Shown here: piece after piece, positions 39,164-48,869 of the stretch
Layout: the number at the start of each line of letters is the position of its first letter
How positions within the stretch are numbered: position 1 is the first letter of the stretch
Origin: Nostoc sp. PCC 7524
GTDB lineage: Bacteria > Cyanobacteriota > Cyanobacteriia > Cyanobacteriales > Nostocaceae
Length of the DNA stretch: 64,000 bases
Direction: 5' to 3'
Assembly (NCBI RefSeq): GCF_000316645.1
Contig: NC_019684.1
Span: 4,369,501 to 4,433,500, forward strand
Notes under the pieces: model-generated
Database searches by the model: none
What the model saw: the letters and a program-made list of their open reading frames with translations, nothing else
What the model was told of the DNA's origin: nothing
Program-made: the position numbers and the translations under genes

Positions 39164-39502
39164 AAGTATTTGTTAATTTGTTACGAGCAATTTTTACAAA
39201 AGGTCGAGTATTTGATTTTTCCTAACTCATTTTGTTCAGGTTTGTTTTTATACTATTTTATAATAAAAAATGTTATTAATACGAAGCGCGGTAAAGCTTT
39301 TATTGATTTTTATTGTCGAAAACTATGAATAATTGTTTAACTATAAAATCTCAGATTATATTTCAATATTTACTTTTGAAATTATAAAGTAGAGATGCAA
39401 TGGCATCTCTACTTTGGTTAAGGTTTGAGCTAAAAATACTACAAACCCTACATTGACTCACTCAGAAGGTTAAGCACATTCATCAAAGACTTAGCTTTGA
39501 TG
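39164..39502. other. phoH-rpsU spacer with a hairpin repeat
   Basis: AGTAGAGATGC and GCATCTCTACT form a hairpin near 39390-39414 (4-nt loop), the same family as the palindrome at 62235. No gene otherwise. Confidence 0.55.
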
Positions 39503-39679
39503 TTAGTAGCGTCCTACTTTCCGTGCTGATTCTGCCTTACGTTTACGGCGCAAACTGGGTTTTTCGTATCTTTCCCGACGTTTGACTTCCGATAAAATTC
39601 CGGCCTTTTGAATCTTCTTTTTAAAACGTCTTAATGCCGAGTCAATAGACTCATTTTCACCCAAACGGACTTCAGCCAC
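39503..39679 (-). CDS. rpsU: 30S ribosomal protein S21
   Basis: 58 residues, too short for the usual listing, with a GTG start: [20 protein letters not shown], then [15 protein letters not shown] basic tail. A strong AGGAGG lies 12 nt before the start. Cyanobacteria often use a GTG here. Confidence 0.95.
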   Translation of the reverse strand: MAEVRLGENESIDSALRRFKKKIQKAGILSEVKRRERYEKPSLRRKRKAESARKVGRY

Positions 39680-39866
39680 TCCCTGGTTTCACCTCCTGGC
39701 AGAGATTATCAGAGTTATGTACAACCATCACTAAATGTATATAGTGGGTAAATTTTGTAGGTAGCTCCAAAAAGATTTCACAATCTTTCTACTGCTTCCC
39801 GCATGAATCTGAAGTTTCTGAGCAGAGGTGACTACAACCGCTCAGACTTCTTATTTTATTTTTAAC

Positions 39867-40292
39867 CTAGCGGGAGCGGGGTTTAACAACAGGTCTAGAT
39901 GAGTTGGTGCGCCGTTCTCGCATTTTGGGGGTAGGCGATCGCTCTGGTTGATCTTCATCAAAAGACATCCCGTCTCGGCCGGCATTGGTACTACCGTAGA
40001 TATCCAGGTAAACCGATTCTCCAGCTAGTTGTGCCGCAGCAGCCATAACTGTCCGAATCGCCTGAATATTACGTCCTCCTCGTCCAAAAACTTTCCCTTT
40101 ATCTGTACTTTCAAAGGCGATGCGAACCCAAACCCGTTTCAGGGTTTGAGAAATTTCACAATCGACGCTTAAAGATTCTGGAAATTCTAAAAACGGCTGC
40201 ATGAGAAACTTCACTAGCCCAACATAGTTAGGGCTAGCTGTTGGTAATTTTGTACTAAGATGCGGTTGTGGCACTGACCTGTTCAAAGACAT
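39867..40292 (-). CDS. khpA: KhpA-type KH domain RNA-binding protein
   Basis: About 141 residues from the ATG at 40292, which overlaps the end of rpsP by 38 bp. Only one KH domain is present: [20 protein letters not shown], then [21 protein letters not shown] with the GxxG loop. The C-terminal tail is Arg/Pro-rich and probably disordered. It follows rpsP, as in many bacteria, and may pair with the Jag/KhpB homologue at 25562. Confidence 0.88.
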   Translation of the reverse strand: MSLNRSVPQPHLSTKLPTASPNYVGLVKFLMQPFLEFPESLSVDCEISQTLKRVWVRIAFESTDKGKVFGRGGRNIQAIRTVMAAAAQLAGESVYLDIYGSTNAGRDGMSFDEDQPERSPTPKMRERRTNSSRPVVKPRSR

Positions 40293-40515
40293 TGGCTTTT
40301 TGTAGGATGCGACGTACTGTGTCAGTAGGTTGAGCGCCTTGCTGTAGTCGCTTGACGATGCCGGGAACATCCAATCGCACTTCATCGGTTCTGGGGTTGT
40401 AGAATCCCAGTTCTTCTAAGGGACGACCATCGCGGCGAGAAAGGCTGTTCATAGCGACAATGCGGTAGCTCGCTTCCCGCTTTTTACCGTATCGCTTCAA
40501 GCGCAGTTTGATCAT
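40255..40515 (-). CDS. rpsP: 30S ribosomal protein S16
   Basis: 86 residues from the ATG at 40515: [20 protein letters not shown], then [18 protein letters not shown]. The longer ORF upstream is not family-like and enters G-rich repeats, so it is excluded. It lies between ffh and khpA, a standard cluster. Confidence 0.97.
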   Translation of the reverse strand: MIKLRLKRYGKKREASYRIVAMNSLSRRDGRPLEELGFYNPRTDEVRLDVPGIVKRLQQGAQPTDTVRRILQKANVFEQVSATTAS

Positions 40516-40847
40516 GATTGAAGAAACATTCTCCTGTTTGTAGGTAATTTCAGGAAGTACCTGTCTTGGTTCATCCTGTACTGAAATGCTAATTTTAGCA
40601 CTTGCTCTGGGTTTACCGCTATGGTTACTAGGGGCAAATTGGGGATTGGGCATGGGGGAGACAAGGGACTTCCAACTAAAAAAATATCCAATCGCTTTGG
40701 TGAGCAGGGGGAGCAGAGGGAGCAGGGGAAGCAGGGGGAGAAAGAATCTTCTCATCTTCTTTGCTATCAACATTGGATAATTTATTTTCTGGAAGTCCCC
40801 AAGGGAGATAAGGGAGACAAGGAAGCAGAAGGGGAAATCCAATCCTC

Positions 40848-40882
40848 AGTCCCCAGTCCCCAGTCCCCAGTCCCCAGTCCCC
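40848..40882. repeat. Heptamer STRR (AGTCCCC x5)
   Basis: Five perfect AGTCCCC units, ending 4 bp before the ffh stop. G-rich irregular runs (AGCAGGGGGAG-type) fill 40700-40830. Confidence 0.9.
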
Positions 40883-40886
40883 AACC

Positions 40887-42356
40887 TCAAAGATTCCCAA
40901 ACCCTTTTTTCTTTTTATCTTTGGGTTTTTTCTTCTTCGTGCCAGCACCGCTATTGTAGCCGCGCCAGCCTGGGGGTGTGGGACGGTTGCCCATGCCTGC
41001 ATAGGCATTGCCGCCACCACCGCCAAACATTCCTGGCATTCCTGGCATTCCTGGGAAGCGACCTTGACCCATTTGCTGCATGAGCGATCGCATTTTTTGG
41101 AAATCAGCCACGAGTTTATTCACGTCTGCTTCTTTGTAGCCAGAACCATTAGCAATCCGCCGCCGTCGGTTAGGGGAGCTAGCCAGTAAATCTGGATCAC
41201 GACGTTCTTGGGCAGTCATGGAGTTAATCATGGACTCACAGCGTTTCAACTGTGTTTCGCCTTGCTTGAGTTGATCATCGGAAAGCTTACCCATCCCTGG
41301 AATCATTTTGAGGATGCCCCCTAATGACCCCATGTTCTTCAACAGGCGCAGTTGCTTGAGAAAGTCGGTAAAGTCAAATTTCGCTGACAGGATTTTCTCC
41401 TGCATTTGTTCAGCGTCTGCTAAGTCAATTTCTTCTTGGGCTTTTTCTACCAAAGTCAGAACGTCACCCATGCCCAAAATCCGTGAGGCCATGCGGTCTG
41501 GGTAGAAGGGTTGTAGGGCTTCGACTTTTTCACCCACACCAACAAATTTAATCGGTGCGCCTGAAATCTGCCGTACTGACAGGGCGGCACCACCACGGCT
41601 GTCACCATCTAACTTAGTGAGAATTGCCCCGGTAATACCGATTTGCTCATGGAAGGTACGAGTCAAATTTGCGGCTTCTTGACCCGTCATTGCATCGACG
41701 ACTAACAGAGTTTCGTCAGGTTGGACTGTGGCTTTGATCCGGGCTAATTCCGCCATCATGTCTTCGTCAATTTGCAGACGACCAGCAGTATCAATGATGA
41801 CTGTGTTTACTCCTTCAGCTTTGGCACGTTCCACACCTTGGCGGGCAATTTCTACGGGATCTGCATCGCTTCCCAGTTCAAAAACTGGTACATCAATTTG
41901 CTTACCTAGGGTGATTAACTGATCAATAGCTGCTGGACGATATACGTCTGTTGCTACCAACAAGCAACTACGCTCTAATTTCCGTAGATGTAAGGCTAAC
42001 TTGGCGGTGGCTGTGGTTTTACCAGTACCTTGTAAGCCTGCCATCAAGACGATTGTCGGCTTTTGTTCAGTTTCTGTTAGGGGAACATTCTCTTCCCCCA
42101 TCACCTGCACCAGCTCATCGTAAACAATTTTGATGAACTGTTGGTCAGGTCGTACACCTTTAATTACTTCGGCTCCCTGGGCCTTGGCTTCAACTTCGCT
42201 AATAAAATCTTTGACTACCTGGAGGTTGACATCTGCTTCCAACAGGGCGCGGCGCACTTCCCGCAAAGCATCTTGAATGTTACTGTCAGTAATTTTATCT
42301 TGCCCGCGCAGTGTCTTCCAGGCGGATTCTAAACGGTCAGCTAATGCGTCAAACAT
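40887..42356 (-). CDS. ffh: Signal recognition particle protein Ffh
   Basis: 489 residues. NG domain with G1 GLQGTGKTT at 107-115, DTAGR and TKLDGD; then a methionine-rich M domain that binds 4.5S RNA and signal sequences. The end is Gly/Met-rich (MPGMPGMFGGGGG) and Lys-rich (TKKKKPKDKKKK). It targets nascent membrane proteins, upstream of YidC in the route. Confidence 0.98.
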   Translation of the reverse strand: MFDALADRLESAWKTLRGQDKITDSNIQDALREVRRALLEADVNLQVVKDFISEVEAKAQGAEVIKGVRPDQQFIKIVYDELVQVMGEENVPLTETEQKPTIVLMAGLQGTGKTTATAKLALHLRKLERSCLLVATDVYRPAAIDQLITLGKQIDVPVFELGSDADPVEIARQGVERAKAEGVNTVIIDTAGRLQIDEDMMAELARIKATVQPDETLLVVDAMTGQEAANLTRTFHEQIGITGAILTKLDGDSRGGAALSVRQISGAPIKFVGVGEKVEALQPFYPDRMASRILGMGDVLTLVEKAQEEIDLADAEQMQEKILSAKFDFTDFLKQLRLLKNMGSLGGILKMIPGMGKLSDDQLKQGETQLKRCESMINSMTAQERRDPDLLASSPNRRRRIANGSGYKEADVNKLVADFQKMRSLMQQMGQGRFPGMPGMPGMFGGGGGNAYAGMGNRPTPPGWRGYNSGAGTKKKKPKDKKKKGFGNL

Positions 42357-42470
42357 ATCTTAGTTACAGTTATTGAGCCAATGGGGATGTCCGAATCAGC
42401 GATAATTGTGATTCAGAAATTTTATATTTAATGTGCTATTTACCAGCTTAGTAGTTTTTCCCACGACTTG

Positions 42471-42519
42471 GAATGGGGAATGGGGAATGGGGACTGGGGA
42501 TTGGGGATTGGGGATTGGG
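42471..42519. repeat. Heptamer STRR (GGAATGG/GGATTGG x7)
   Basis: Seven units drifting from GGAATGG to GGATTGG, in the spacer between ffh and the M24 peptidase gene. Confidence 0.9.
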
Positions 42520-42538
42520 TAGAAGAACTAATGACTAT

Positions 42539-43942
42539 CTAGCCTTGCGTTACTAAATCTTCTATAGCACTGGCTTGATTTTGTAATGCGGCTGTTAAGA
42601 CTTCACTACCTACATCAGTCACTAAAACATCATCTTCTATGCGGATGCCTCGGACATCGGCAAATTTAGATAGACTTTCCCAGTTGACTATATTCTGATA
42701 TTTGGCACGATTATTGGCATCATTTAAAATTGCTGGTACTTGATAGAATCCTGGTTCAATGGTGACTAACATTCCTGATTGTAGGGGACGATTTAAACGG
42801 AGGTAGCCTAAGCCGAAGCGATCGCTTCTTTTCCTTCCTTCTTCATACCCCGCTAAATCCCCCAAGTCTTCCATATCATGCACATCTAAACCCAGTAAAT
42901 GCCCGATACCGTGGGGAAAAAACAGCGCATGAGCATCAATTTCGACTAAATCCTCTGGATTACCCTGTAAAATGCCTAAATCTACTAAACCTTCTGCTAT
43001 GACTTTCGCTGCCAACAGATGAATATCCCGATACTCTACACCAGGGCTAATTTTGGCAATACAAGCATCATGAGCCGCTAGCACAATATCATAAATATCC
43101 CGTTGCGTAGAAGAAAACTTACCAGAAATAGGCCAAGTCCGGGTAATATCAGCAGCCCAACCCATTGGCGTTTCTGCACCGACATCAGCTAGTAGTAAAT
43201 TACCTGATTGTAGAGGGTGGTGATATTCCTCGTTGTGCAGAACCTCACCGTGAACTGTGACAATGCTGTTGTAGGAGGTAGTCATATTATGGGCGATGAT
43301 TACCCCTTCCATGGCGGCGCGGACTTCTGCTTCTAGTTTGGCTTTGGGTGTGGCGGCCATGCCAACTTTGTGCGCCTCAACACTAATAGCAGCAGCCTTG
43401 CGTAACTCAATTAATGCCTCTGCATCGTGGGTAAGGCGTAAAGTAGCGATCGCCTTTGCCAACTCTAGATCTATTCCTTCCAGATCATAGGGTGAAGATA
43501 TTGGTCTTTGTAAGATTTGTGACTGTACCAGGGTAGTCCGATAATTCTGTACGGGAATTGATGCTGCACCTGTCCCTCGATGTTTTAATTCCGACATGGT
43601 TCGGGCTGTATCAGCGCCAATTTTCTCCGCTATTTCCTCACGTTTGGGCATTTCTCCATGCCACAGGGCGCTACTAGGTTCGGGGTTGTCCATGAACAGT
43701 TCTAGTTTGCCTGCTTCTAGGCAAATTGCGGCATTAGGTAAAGGCAATCCAGCAAAGTAGAGGAAATGACTACTAGCCCGAAATGGATAGGGATTGGCAG
43801 GAAAGTTACGCGGACTGCTATGTCCTGACCAGAGAATAACAGGAAAATCAATCAATTGGGCTAGTCGTTGCCGTCGATGCCGTAGTGTATCAGCTAGGGA
43901 AATAGATGTGTTGTGAATAAGCATAAATTTACTGTTAAACAA
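42539..43942 (-). CDS. Aminopeptidase P family metallopeptidase (M24B)
   Basis: 467 residues (a start six codons in is also possible). The N-terminal creatinase-like domain (VILWSGHSSPRNFPANPYPF) precedes the pita-bread domain with metal ligands: LLLADVGAE, AADITRTW, FFPHGIGHLLGLDVHD, VTIEPGFY and IRIEDDV. It removes the N-terminal residue before proline. No signal peptide, so cytosolic. Confidence 0.93.
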   Translation of the reverse strand: MFNSKFMLIHNTSISLADTLRHRRQRLAQLIDFPVILWSGHSSPRNFPANPYPFRASSHFLYFAGLPLPNAAICLEAGKLELFMDNPEPSSALWHGEMPKREEIAEKIGADTARTMSELKHRGTGAASIPVQNYRTTLVQSQILQRPISSPYDLEGIDLELAKAIATLRLTHDAEALIELRKAAAISVEAHKVGMAATPKAKLEAEVRAAMEGVIIAHNMTTSYNSIVTVHGEVLHNEEYHHPLQSGNLLLADVGAETPMGWAADITRTWPISGKFSSTQRDIYDIVLAAHDACIAKISPGVEYRDIHLLAAKVIAEGLVDLGILQGNPEDLVEIDAHALFFPHGIGHLLGLDVHDMEDLGDLAGYEEGRKRSDRFGLGYLRLNRPLQSGMLVTIEPGFYQVPAILNDANNRAKYQNIVNWESLSKFADVRGIRIEDDVLVTDVGSEVLTAALQNQASAIEDLVTQG

Positions 43943-43945
43943 CCT

Positions 43946-44197
43946 CTAGCTTTTATTCTGTTGCTCAGTATCTTGTTCTTCATCACCCTCATCTTCTCCA
44001 TCTTCCTCATCTTCCTCATCTTTATCTGCCGGGTTAGGTGATGGTTCAGAATCTATGGTGGGTTGTTCTATTTGAGGCGGGGAGGACTGTTGGTTCAAAT
44101 TACAACTAACTAAACCCAGGGAAATTAAACCTATGTTGATAGCTATAAAAATACTTTTAATGATTGTGAGCCACACATTACTATTGGTATTTAACAT
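43946..44197 (-). CDS. Small acidic lipoprotein
   Basis: 83 residues. A hydrophobic signal segment (SIFIAINIGLISLGLVSC) ends in a lipobox LVSC. The mature chain is low complexity and acidic (DKDEEDEEDGEDEGDEEQ). It may bind cations or be a spacer; function unknown. It precedes the peptidase gene by 3 bp, so the two may be cotranscribed. Confidence 0.7.
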   Translation of the reverse strand: MLNTNSNVWLTIIKSIFIAINIGLISLGLVSCNLNQQSSPPQIEQPTIDSEPSPNPADKDEEDEEDGEDEGDEEQDTEQQNKS

Positions 44198-44342
44198 CGA
44201 CTCAAACCTCTAAAGATAGTTTGCCACATCATACTATCGATAGATTAAGACAACTGGTCATTGTGGTTGCATAACTTTTCAACCTATCTTTGATAAATAA
44301 ACAAAACTTTGAATTTGCCGGAATCATTACCGGCGTTACTCT

Positions 44343-45143
44343 ATGGGACAAATAATTACTCAGGTTGATGCCTTTACCGATAAACCCTTTGCCGGAAATC
44401 CTGCCGCAGTTTGTGTTTTGCCTACTCCTCAATCTGATGAGTGGATGCAGAATGTAGCACAAGAGATGAACTTATCAGAGACAGCTTTTTTAGTGAAGCA
44501 GGATGATGGTTTTAATCTACGCTGGTTTACGCCGACGACAGAAGTACCGCTTTGTGGTCATGCAACTTTAGCTAGCGCCCATGTGTTGTGGTCTGAGGGG
44601 CATTTATCGGCAGGTGAAACCGCACAGTTTCACACTAAGAGCGGGTTACTCATTGCTAAACAACAAGGTGAGTGGATTGAGTTAGATTTCCCGGTGACAC
44701 ACTCACAAGTTACTGTTGCGCCCCCAGAACTCAGCGAGGCGTTAGGAATCCCCTTAAAATCAGTGTTGCAGAATTATTTAGGTTATTTGGTAGAAGTAGA
44801 ATCTGAAGATTTAGTCCGGCAAATGCAGCCGAATTTTCAACAACTAAAAACATTGCCGATGGCGGATGTGATCGTCACTAGCACCACGCACCCTGATTCC
44901 AAATATGATTTCGTTTCACGTTTCTTTGCCCCTGGGTTGGGGATTAATGAAGATCCGGTGACTGGCGCTGCTCATTGCTGCTTGGCTGCCTACTGGCGCG
45001 ATCGCCTGGGCAAAGATGAATTCTTAGCTTATCAAGCATCAAGCCGTGGTGGAGTGGTAAAAGTGAGTTATTCAGGAGGCGATCGCGTCTTGCTCGCAGG
45101 TCAGGCTGTTACAGTTTTACGGGGAGAGTTAATTAGGCAATAG
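44343..45143 (+). CDS. PhzF family isomerase-like protein
   Basis: 266 residues. QVDAFTDKPFAGNPAAVCVL with the catalytic-type Glu in NLSETAFLV, and CGHATLASAHVLW match PhzF/DAP-epimerase-fold proteins. The C-terminal GINEDPVTGAAHCCLAAYW is the conserved signature. No phenazine genes are nearby, so the substrate is unknown. The last codons and stop lie within a heptamer repeat. Confidence 0.9.
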   Translation: MGQIITQVDAFTDKPFAGNPAAVCVLPTPQSDEWMQNVAQEMNLSETAFLVKQDDGFNLRWFTPTTEVPLCGHATLASAHVLWSEGHLSAGETAQFHTKSGLLIAKQQGEWIELDFPVTHSQVTVAPPELSEALGIPLKSVLQNYLGYLVEVESEDLVRQMQPNFQQLKTLPMADVIVTSTTHPDSKYDFVSRFFAPGLGINEDPVTGAAHCCLAAYWRDRLGKDEFLAYQASSRGGVVKVSYSGGDRVLLAGQAVTVLRGELIRQ

Positions 45144-45164
45144 GCAATAGGCAATAGGCAATAG
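45136..45164. repeat. Heptamer STRR (GGCAATA x4)
   Basis: Four perfect GGCAATA units; the PhzF stop codon TAG is inside the first repeat boundary. Confidence 0.85.
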
Positions 45165-45255
45165 TAATTCTCCCTTGCTCTTTTACAGATTCAGTCCCCT
45201 GATGAATGATGAAAGAGCCAAAATATAAAAAGTAACTTATGTTTATTTATTAACA

Positions 45256-45573
45256 ATGTCTGCTAAAAAACCGGTTATGCAAAACCGCAATTCTATCCCG
45301 TCTTGTGACTGGCCGATTGAGCAATTACCGGGATTGAGTCAAGAAGAACAGTCCCAACTGCAAAACTATGGCATTAAAACCACAGGTGGGTTAGTGAAAC
45401 AAGGGAAAACTCCGCAAGATAGGCTGATTTTGGCTAATAAATTACAGGTTCACCTTCAGTATGTAAATAAGTGGATAGCCTTGGCGGATTTGGCGCGTGT
45501 TCCTAGTGTGGGAACACAGTATTGTGGGTTACTACTACACGCAGGGATTGGTTCAGTTGCACAGTTAGCTTAG
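45256..45573 (+). CDS. DUF4332 helix-hairpin-helix protein, possibly truncated
   Basis: 105 residues. PIEQLPGLSQEEQSQLQNYG and LADLARVPSVGTQYCGLLLHAGIG are two HhH-like segments of DUF4332. It ends abruptly after GSVAQLA; family members I recall continue for 30-40 residues with another helix, so a C-terminal truncation is likely but not proven. Confidence 0.75.
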   Translation: MSAKKPVMQNRNSIPSCDWPIEQLPGLSQEEQSQLQNYGIKTTGGLVKQGKTPQDRLILANKLQVHLQYVNKWIALADLARVPSVGTQYCGLLLHAGIGSVAQLA

Positions 45574-45660
45574 CTATTTCCTTCAGTGATGCTGGTTATT
45601 AATCTAAGTTTTTTCTAATTGAATCTTGAGCTAAAAAGCTCTATTGCATTAGTGGCATAA

Positions 45661-45688
45661 GCGATTAAGCAATATAAAGTTTAATCGC
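45661..45688 (+). promoter_or_regulatory. Inverted repeat upstream of the peptide gene
   Basis: GCGATTAA (45661-45668) and TTAATCGC (45681-45688), 12-nt spacing, 42 bp before the ATG at 45730. It could be an operator or leader hairpin. Confidence 0.4.
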
Positions 45689-45729
45689 CTATATATTATT
45701 AAAAACAACTTTTGTTTGAGAAATCAATT

Positions 45730-45981
45730 ATGGCATCCATTAATCTGACCGAATTACAAGCCACTGGTTCTGATTTGTTCCAAGATTCCGAAAGTTTTTT
45801 GCAGGAAATGACAAGTCTGGAAGACTCAATTTATGGTGGTTATGATGGGGGTTATTCTCGCTCTACAGATAATATTGTAGCGTTTACTGTCAAAGCATTT
45901 GAGTTTGGCATCATCACTTTTGGTATTGATGCCATTGTGCATCTATCTAAATCATTCAGTGACTATAATTCCCAAGCTTAA
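45730..45981 (+). CDS. Double-glycine leader peptide, putative RiPP/bacteriocin-like precursor
   Basis: 83 residues from the ATG at 45730 (a TTG six codons earlier is less likely). The first 37 residues are an acidic leader (MASINLTELQATGSDLFQDS, then LQEMTSLEDSIYGG) ending in Gly-Gly, the cut site of C39 peptidases. A second GG follows at 40-41. The 46-residue core (YDGGYSRSTDNIVAF onward) has many Ser/Thr and hydrophobic blocks and no cysteine anywhere. A kinase-like and a HopA1-like gene follow on the same strand. The core can be dehydrated but cannot form lanthionines internally. Confidence 0.75.
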   Translation: MASINLTELQATGSDLFQDSESFLQEMTSLEDSIYGGYDGGYSRSTDNIVAFTVKAFEFGIITFGIDAIVHLSKSFSDYNSQA

Positions 45982-46306
45982 CTTTTAATTAATTATTGGG
46001 TTGGGTGAAGCAATTTATAAGGGAACACCAGAAAATAAATTATCCTAAATTGATGGGTTAGTAGGATGTGTCAGGACGATAAAATATAACTCTACCAAGA
46101 AATTATTCATGCTGACGCATCCTATATTTTGGATATTTTCTATTTGGATATTTTTTATCTGTAAGTCCCTAACTGTTTCTAGCACCTATAAACGTAGTTC
46201 TTAAATTCTGCTGTTAGAAAATATTGTTTTTGCATATAGAAGATATATCTATCCTATTGTAATTTTCTAAAGTAAAAATTATTAATGTTCTATCTGATCT
46301 AAAACT
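45982..46306. other. Spacer after the peptide gene with a long-loop inverted repeat
   Basis: AGGATGTGTCAG and CTGACGCATCCT (11 of 12 paired) lie about 35 nt apart near 46063-46125. TTGGATATTTT occurs twice just after. The kinase promoter, if separate, is in the final part. Confidence 0.45.
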
Positions 46307-47479
46307 ATGCCACCATTTATCCTAAGTTCTCAGAATGTGTTTGAGTACCTAATTTCTCTGAATTTGTGTACTCCTGATGAGCAGTCATTAAGCAAAATTG
46401 AGCTAAAACCTGCTAAGAATTTTAATTTATTAGTTACGTTCCCTGAAGATAGAAAATTACTGGTTAAGCAAGAACGTCATAACCCCGAAGGCAAAACGGC
46501 TGGTGAGTTTTTGCTGGAATGGCGGATTCATGATTTTGTACGCATATTTCCAGAACTAAGTCACATCCGCCCCCAGCTATCAGAAGCAGTACATTTTAAT
46601 TGGGAAAATTCGATTATTATTTTCAACTATCTTGATAACTATCGAGATTTAATGGATTTTTACATCAAAGAGAATTTAAGTTCATTTCCCATTAAAGTTG
46701 CAAGAGCCGTTGGGACTACCTTGGCATCGATTCATCATGTTTCGATTAACCGTGAAGAGTATCGAGAATTTTTTGAAGTTCCTACTAATAATACATCTAA
46801 TCACAAATCTCTTAATATAAATCGCGGATTAGATAGACTCACTCCAGAAATTTTTGGGAAAGTTCCGGCTGATGGCATCAAATTTTTTGCATTATATCAA
46901 CGTTACGATAGCTTAGGTCAGGCGATCGCAGAATTAATCAGTGCCTTTACTCCATGTTGTCTTGCTCATAATGACCTGAAGTTAAATAATATTCTTCTCT
47001 CCCTCGATTGGGAAACAGCAGAGGATGACAACATTATCCGCTTAATTGATTGGGAGAGAGGTAACTGGGGAGATCCCGCTAATGATTTGGGAACAATCAT
47101 CGCCAGTTATCTACAAATCTGGCTATACAGTATGGTGACTGGTAAAACAATTGCCATTGAAGAATCTTTACGTCTAGCAGCCACCCCCTTGTATGTTCTT
47201 CAGCCTTCTATTAGAGAGTTAGTAACTGCTTATTTAAGTAATTTTCCACAGATTTTAGAACATCGTCCTGATTTCTTACAACGAACAATGCAATTTTGTG
47301 GTTTAGCTCTCATTACCGGCATTCAAGCACGACTTCAGTACGAAAAAGCCTTTGGAAATGTAGGTATTTGTATGCTGCAAGTCGCCAAAAGTTTGTTGTG
47401 TCGTCCAGAAGCATCTATCGCCACGATTTTTGGTGTCGAAGCCGCAGAACTTTTACCTAGCAATTTATCTCCTGTATAG
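46307..47479 (+). CDS. Phosphotransferase (APH-fold) kinase, possible RiPP dehydration kinase
   Basis: 390 residues. Kinase motifs are intact: LLVKQER with Lys54, catalytic loop LAHNDLKLNNILL (Asp223, Asn228) and the metal site RLIDWERGNWGDPANDLG (Asp248). In class V lanthipeptide and thioamitide loci an APH-like kinase phosphorylates precursor Ser/Thr before a HopA1-family lyase eliminates phosphate. Here it lies between the GG peptide and the HopA1 gene, the same gene set. An antibiotic or choline kinase role is the alternative. Confidence 0.8.
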   Translation: MPPFILSSQNVFEYLISLNLCTPDEQSLSKIELKPAKNFNLLVTFPEDRKLLVKQERHNPEGKTAGEFLLEWRIHDFVRIFPELSHIRPQLSEAVHFNWENSIIIFNYLDNYRDLMDFYIKENLSSFPIKVARAVGTTLASIHHVSINREEYREFFEVPTNNTSNHKSLNINRGLDRLTPEIFGKVPADGIKFFALYQRYDSLGQAIAELISAFTPCCLAHNDLKLNNILLSLDWETAEDDNIIRLIDWERGNWGDPANDLGTIIASYLQIWLYSMVTGKTIAIEESLRLAATPLYVLQPSIRELVTAYLSNFPQILEHRPDFLQRTMQFCGLALITGIQARLQYEKAFGNVGICMLQVAKSLLCRPEASIATIFGVEAAELLPSNLSPV

Positions 47480-47607
47480 AAAAGGGGAGTGGGGAATGGG
47501 AAAAAACCCCTCATCTCCCACCCTACAGAAAGCAAGCTACATCTCTCTCATCCCCCCCATCCCCCGCATCCCCCTCATCTCTCCCTATCATTCACAGGCT
47601 AATCTCT

Positions 47608-48711
47608 ATGCAACTATTAGATTCGCTGTCTGTTCAATTATCAGGTCTTTCAGAGTCATTGCAAGTATCACTGCAAGACATCATTCATAAGATTGAGATT
47701 CAGTCCCAGTATTGTATCAAGCATCCAGACTACAAACCTTTAGAATTACCAGAGTCTTCAGTCTCTCGGTTTCAAAAATTATCTTCAGATTTACAAGATA
47801 AGTATTTAAGTCAGCAACTGCGTAGTTTTCTCTACGGTATCTATTACAATGGCTCTTTAAAAAGTGTTTTGGCATCTGATGCAGAGATATCTAATTTAGC
47901 TGTCAACCAAAATTTAGAGAATAATACCTTTTTGGGTGTAGACATAGCTTTTTACGATCGCCTGCATGAAAATAACAGAGGTAAAGGCTACTGGAGCTAT
48001 GGTTGGCGGGTAGTGAAAGAAGAAATAGATGGTGCTTTAGCAGTGTTTCGAGATGGTTTGACATTATATGTAGAACGTGATGCGCTGCAACTACCTGCTA
48101 GCTTAGGTGACTTGATTGCGATCAAAATGCCAAAAAATCTAGTGCAGAACGGATTTTATATGGCAGTTGCTGATGCAGGTGCATCGAAACAACATCAAAC
48201 ACAAGAGCAAACTCTGGTGCGTGTTTACTTCAACCTCACTCCAGATGGTGCGGTTGCAGTTATGGATAGTTTGACTACACAACTCAATGCTCTCTCTATT
48301 GCTTTTAGCTTTAAGGCTTTATACAATCCTTCCGATTATGGGCGCTACGATTCAGCAGTGCTGTATTTTGACAAAAATGACTATGAACAGGCGCTTCCTG
48401 TCTTACAAACGATTTATACAGAGCATCAATCGCATTTTGAAGAACAAGTTCCCCTATTTACTAAGCCTATCGCACCAGGGTTGGCGATCGCAGAAGAACC
48501 AAAGCATAGATTTGCGGAAACTGAGAGTTTTGGCACACACCGTTGTCAAATTGTCGCCAATGGTTTATTAGAAGCTTGGCAGCAGGGTAATGACACCCCA
48601 GATGGTAGGATGGCATCCATTCTCAAACATTTCGCTTCACTCAACATTGAGTTACAGCGTCCTTACCTCAATCCCAATTCTCAAGATATTTATCTTCCAT
48701 TAAAAGGATAG
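47608..48711 (+). CDS. HopA1-family protein, possible RiPP lyase
   Basis: 367 residues. The HopA1 family pattern shows in GYWSYGWRVVKEEIDGALAV, VRVYFNLTPDGAVAVM, FSFKALYNPSDYGRYDSAVL and TESFGTHRCQIVANGL near the end. The family takes its name from a Pseudomonas type III effector; in class V lanthipeptide loci (LanY) and thioamitide loci (TvaD-like) it is the partner of the APH-like kinase in dehydration. It starts 129 bp after the kinase on the same strand. No secretion signal. Confidence 0.85.
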   Translation: MQLLDSLSVQLSGLSESLQVSLQDIIHKIEIQSQYCIKHPDYKPLELPESSVSRFQKLSSDLQDKYLSQQLRSFLYGIYYNGSLKSVLASDAEISNLAVNQNLENNTFLGVDIAFYDRLHENNRGKGYWSYGWRVVKEEIDGALAVFRDGLTLYVERDALQLPASLGDLIAIKMPKNLVQNGFYMAVADAGASKQHQTQEQTLVRVYFNLTPDGAVAVMDSLTTQLNALSIAFSFKALYNPSDYGRYDSAVLYFDKNDYEQALPVLQTIYTEHQSHFEEQVPLFTKPIAPGLAIAEEPKHRFAETESFGTHRCQIVANGLLEAWQQGNDTPDGRMASILKHFASLNIELQRPYLNPNSQDIYLPLKG

Positions 48712-48823
48712 TTTGCGTAGACTAAAAAGTCTTAGGGTGTGTTACGCTGTCGCGTCAACACGCCTTTTATTAGTTATTAATCATTAATTTAAAGCAGTAA
48801 TTAATACCAATTTAATTGAAGAA

Positions 48824-48849
48824 GGCAGGAGGCAGGAGGCAGAGGGCAG
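48824..48849. repeat. Heptamer STRR (GGCAGGA)
   Basis: GGCAGGA units with a degenerate third copy. Confidence 0.6.
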
Positions 48850-48869
48850 TCCCAATGAAAAAATTTCAT

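Noticed and set aside
45730..45981. Classical lanthipeptide precursor
   Set aside because: The peptide has no cysteine, so lanthionine rings cannot form within it.
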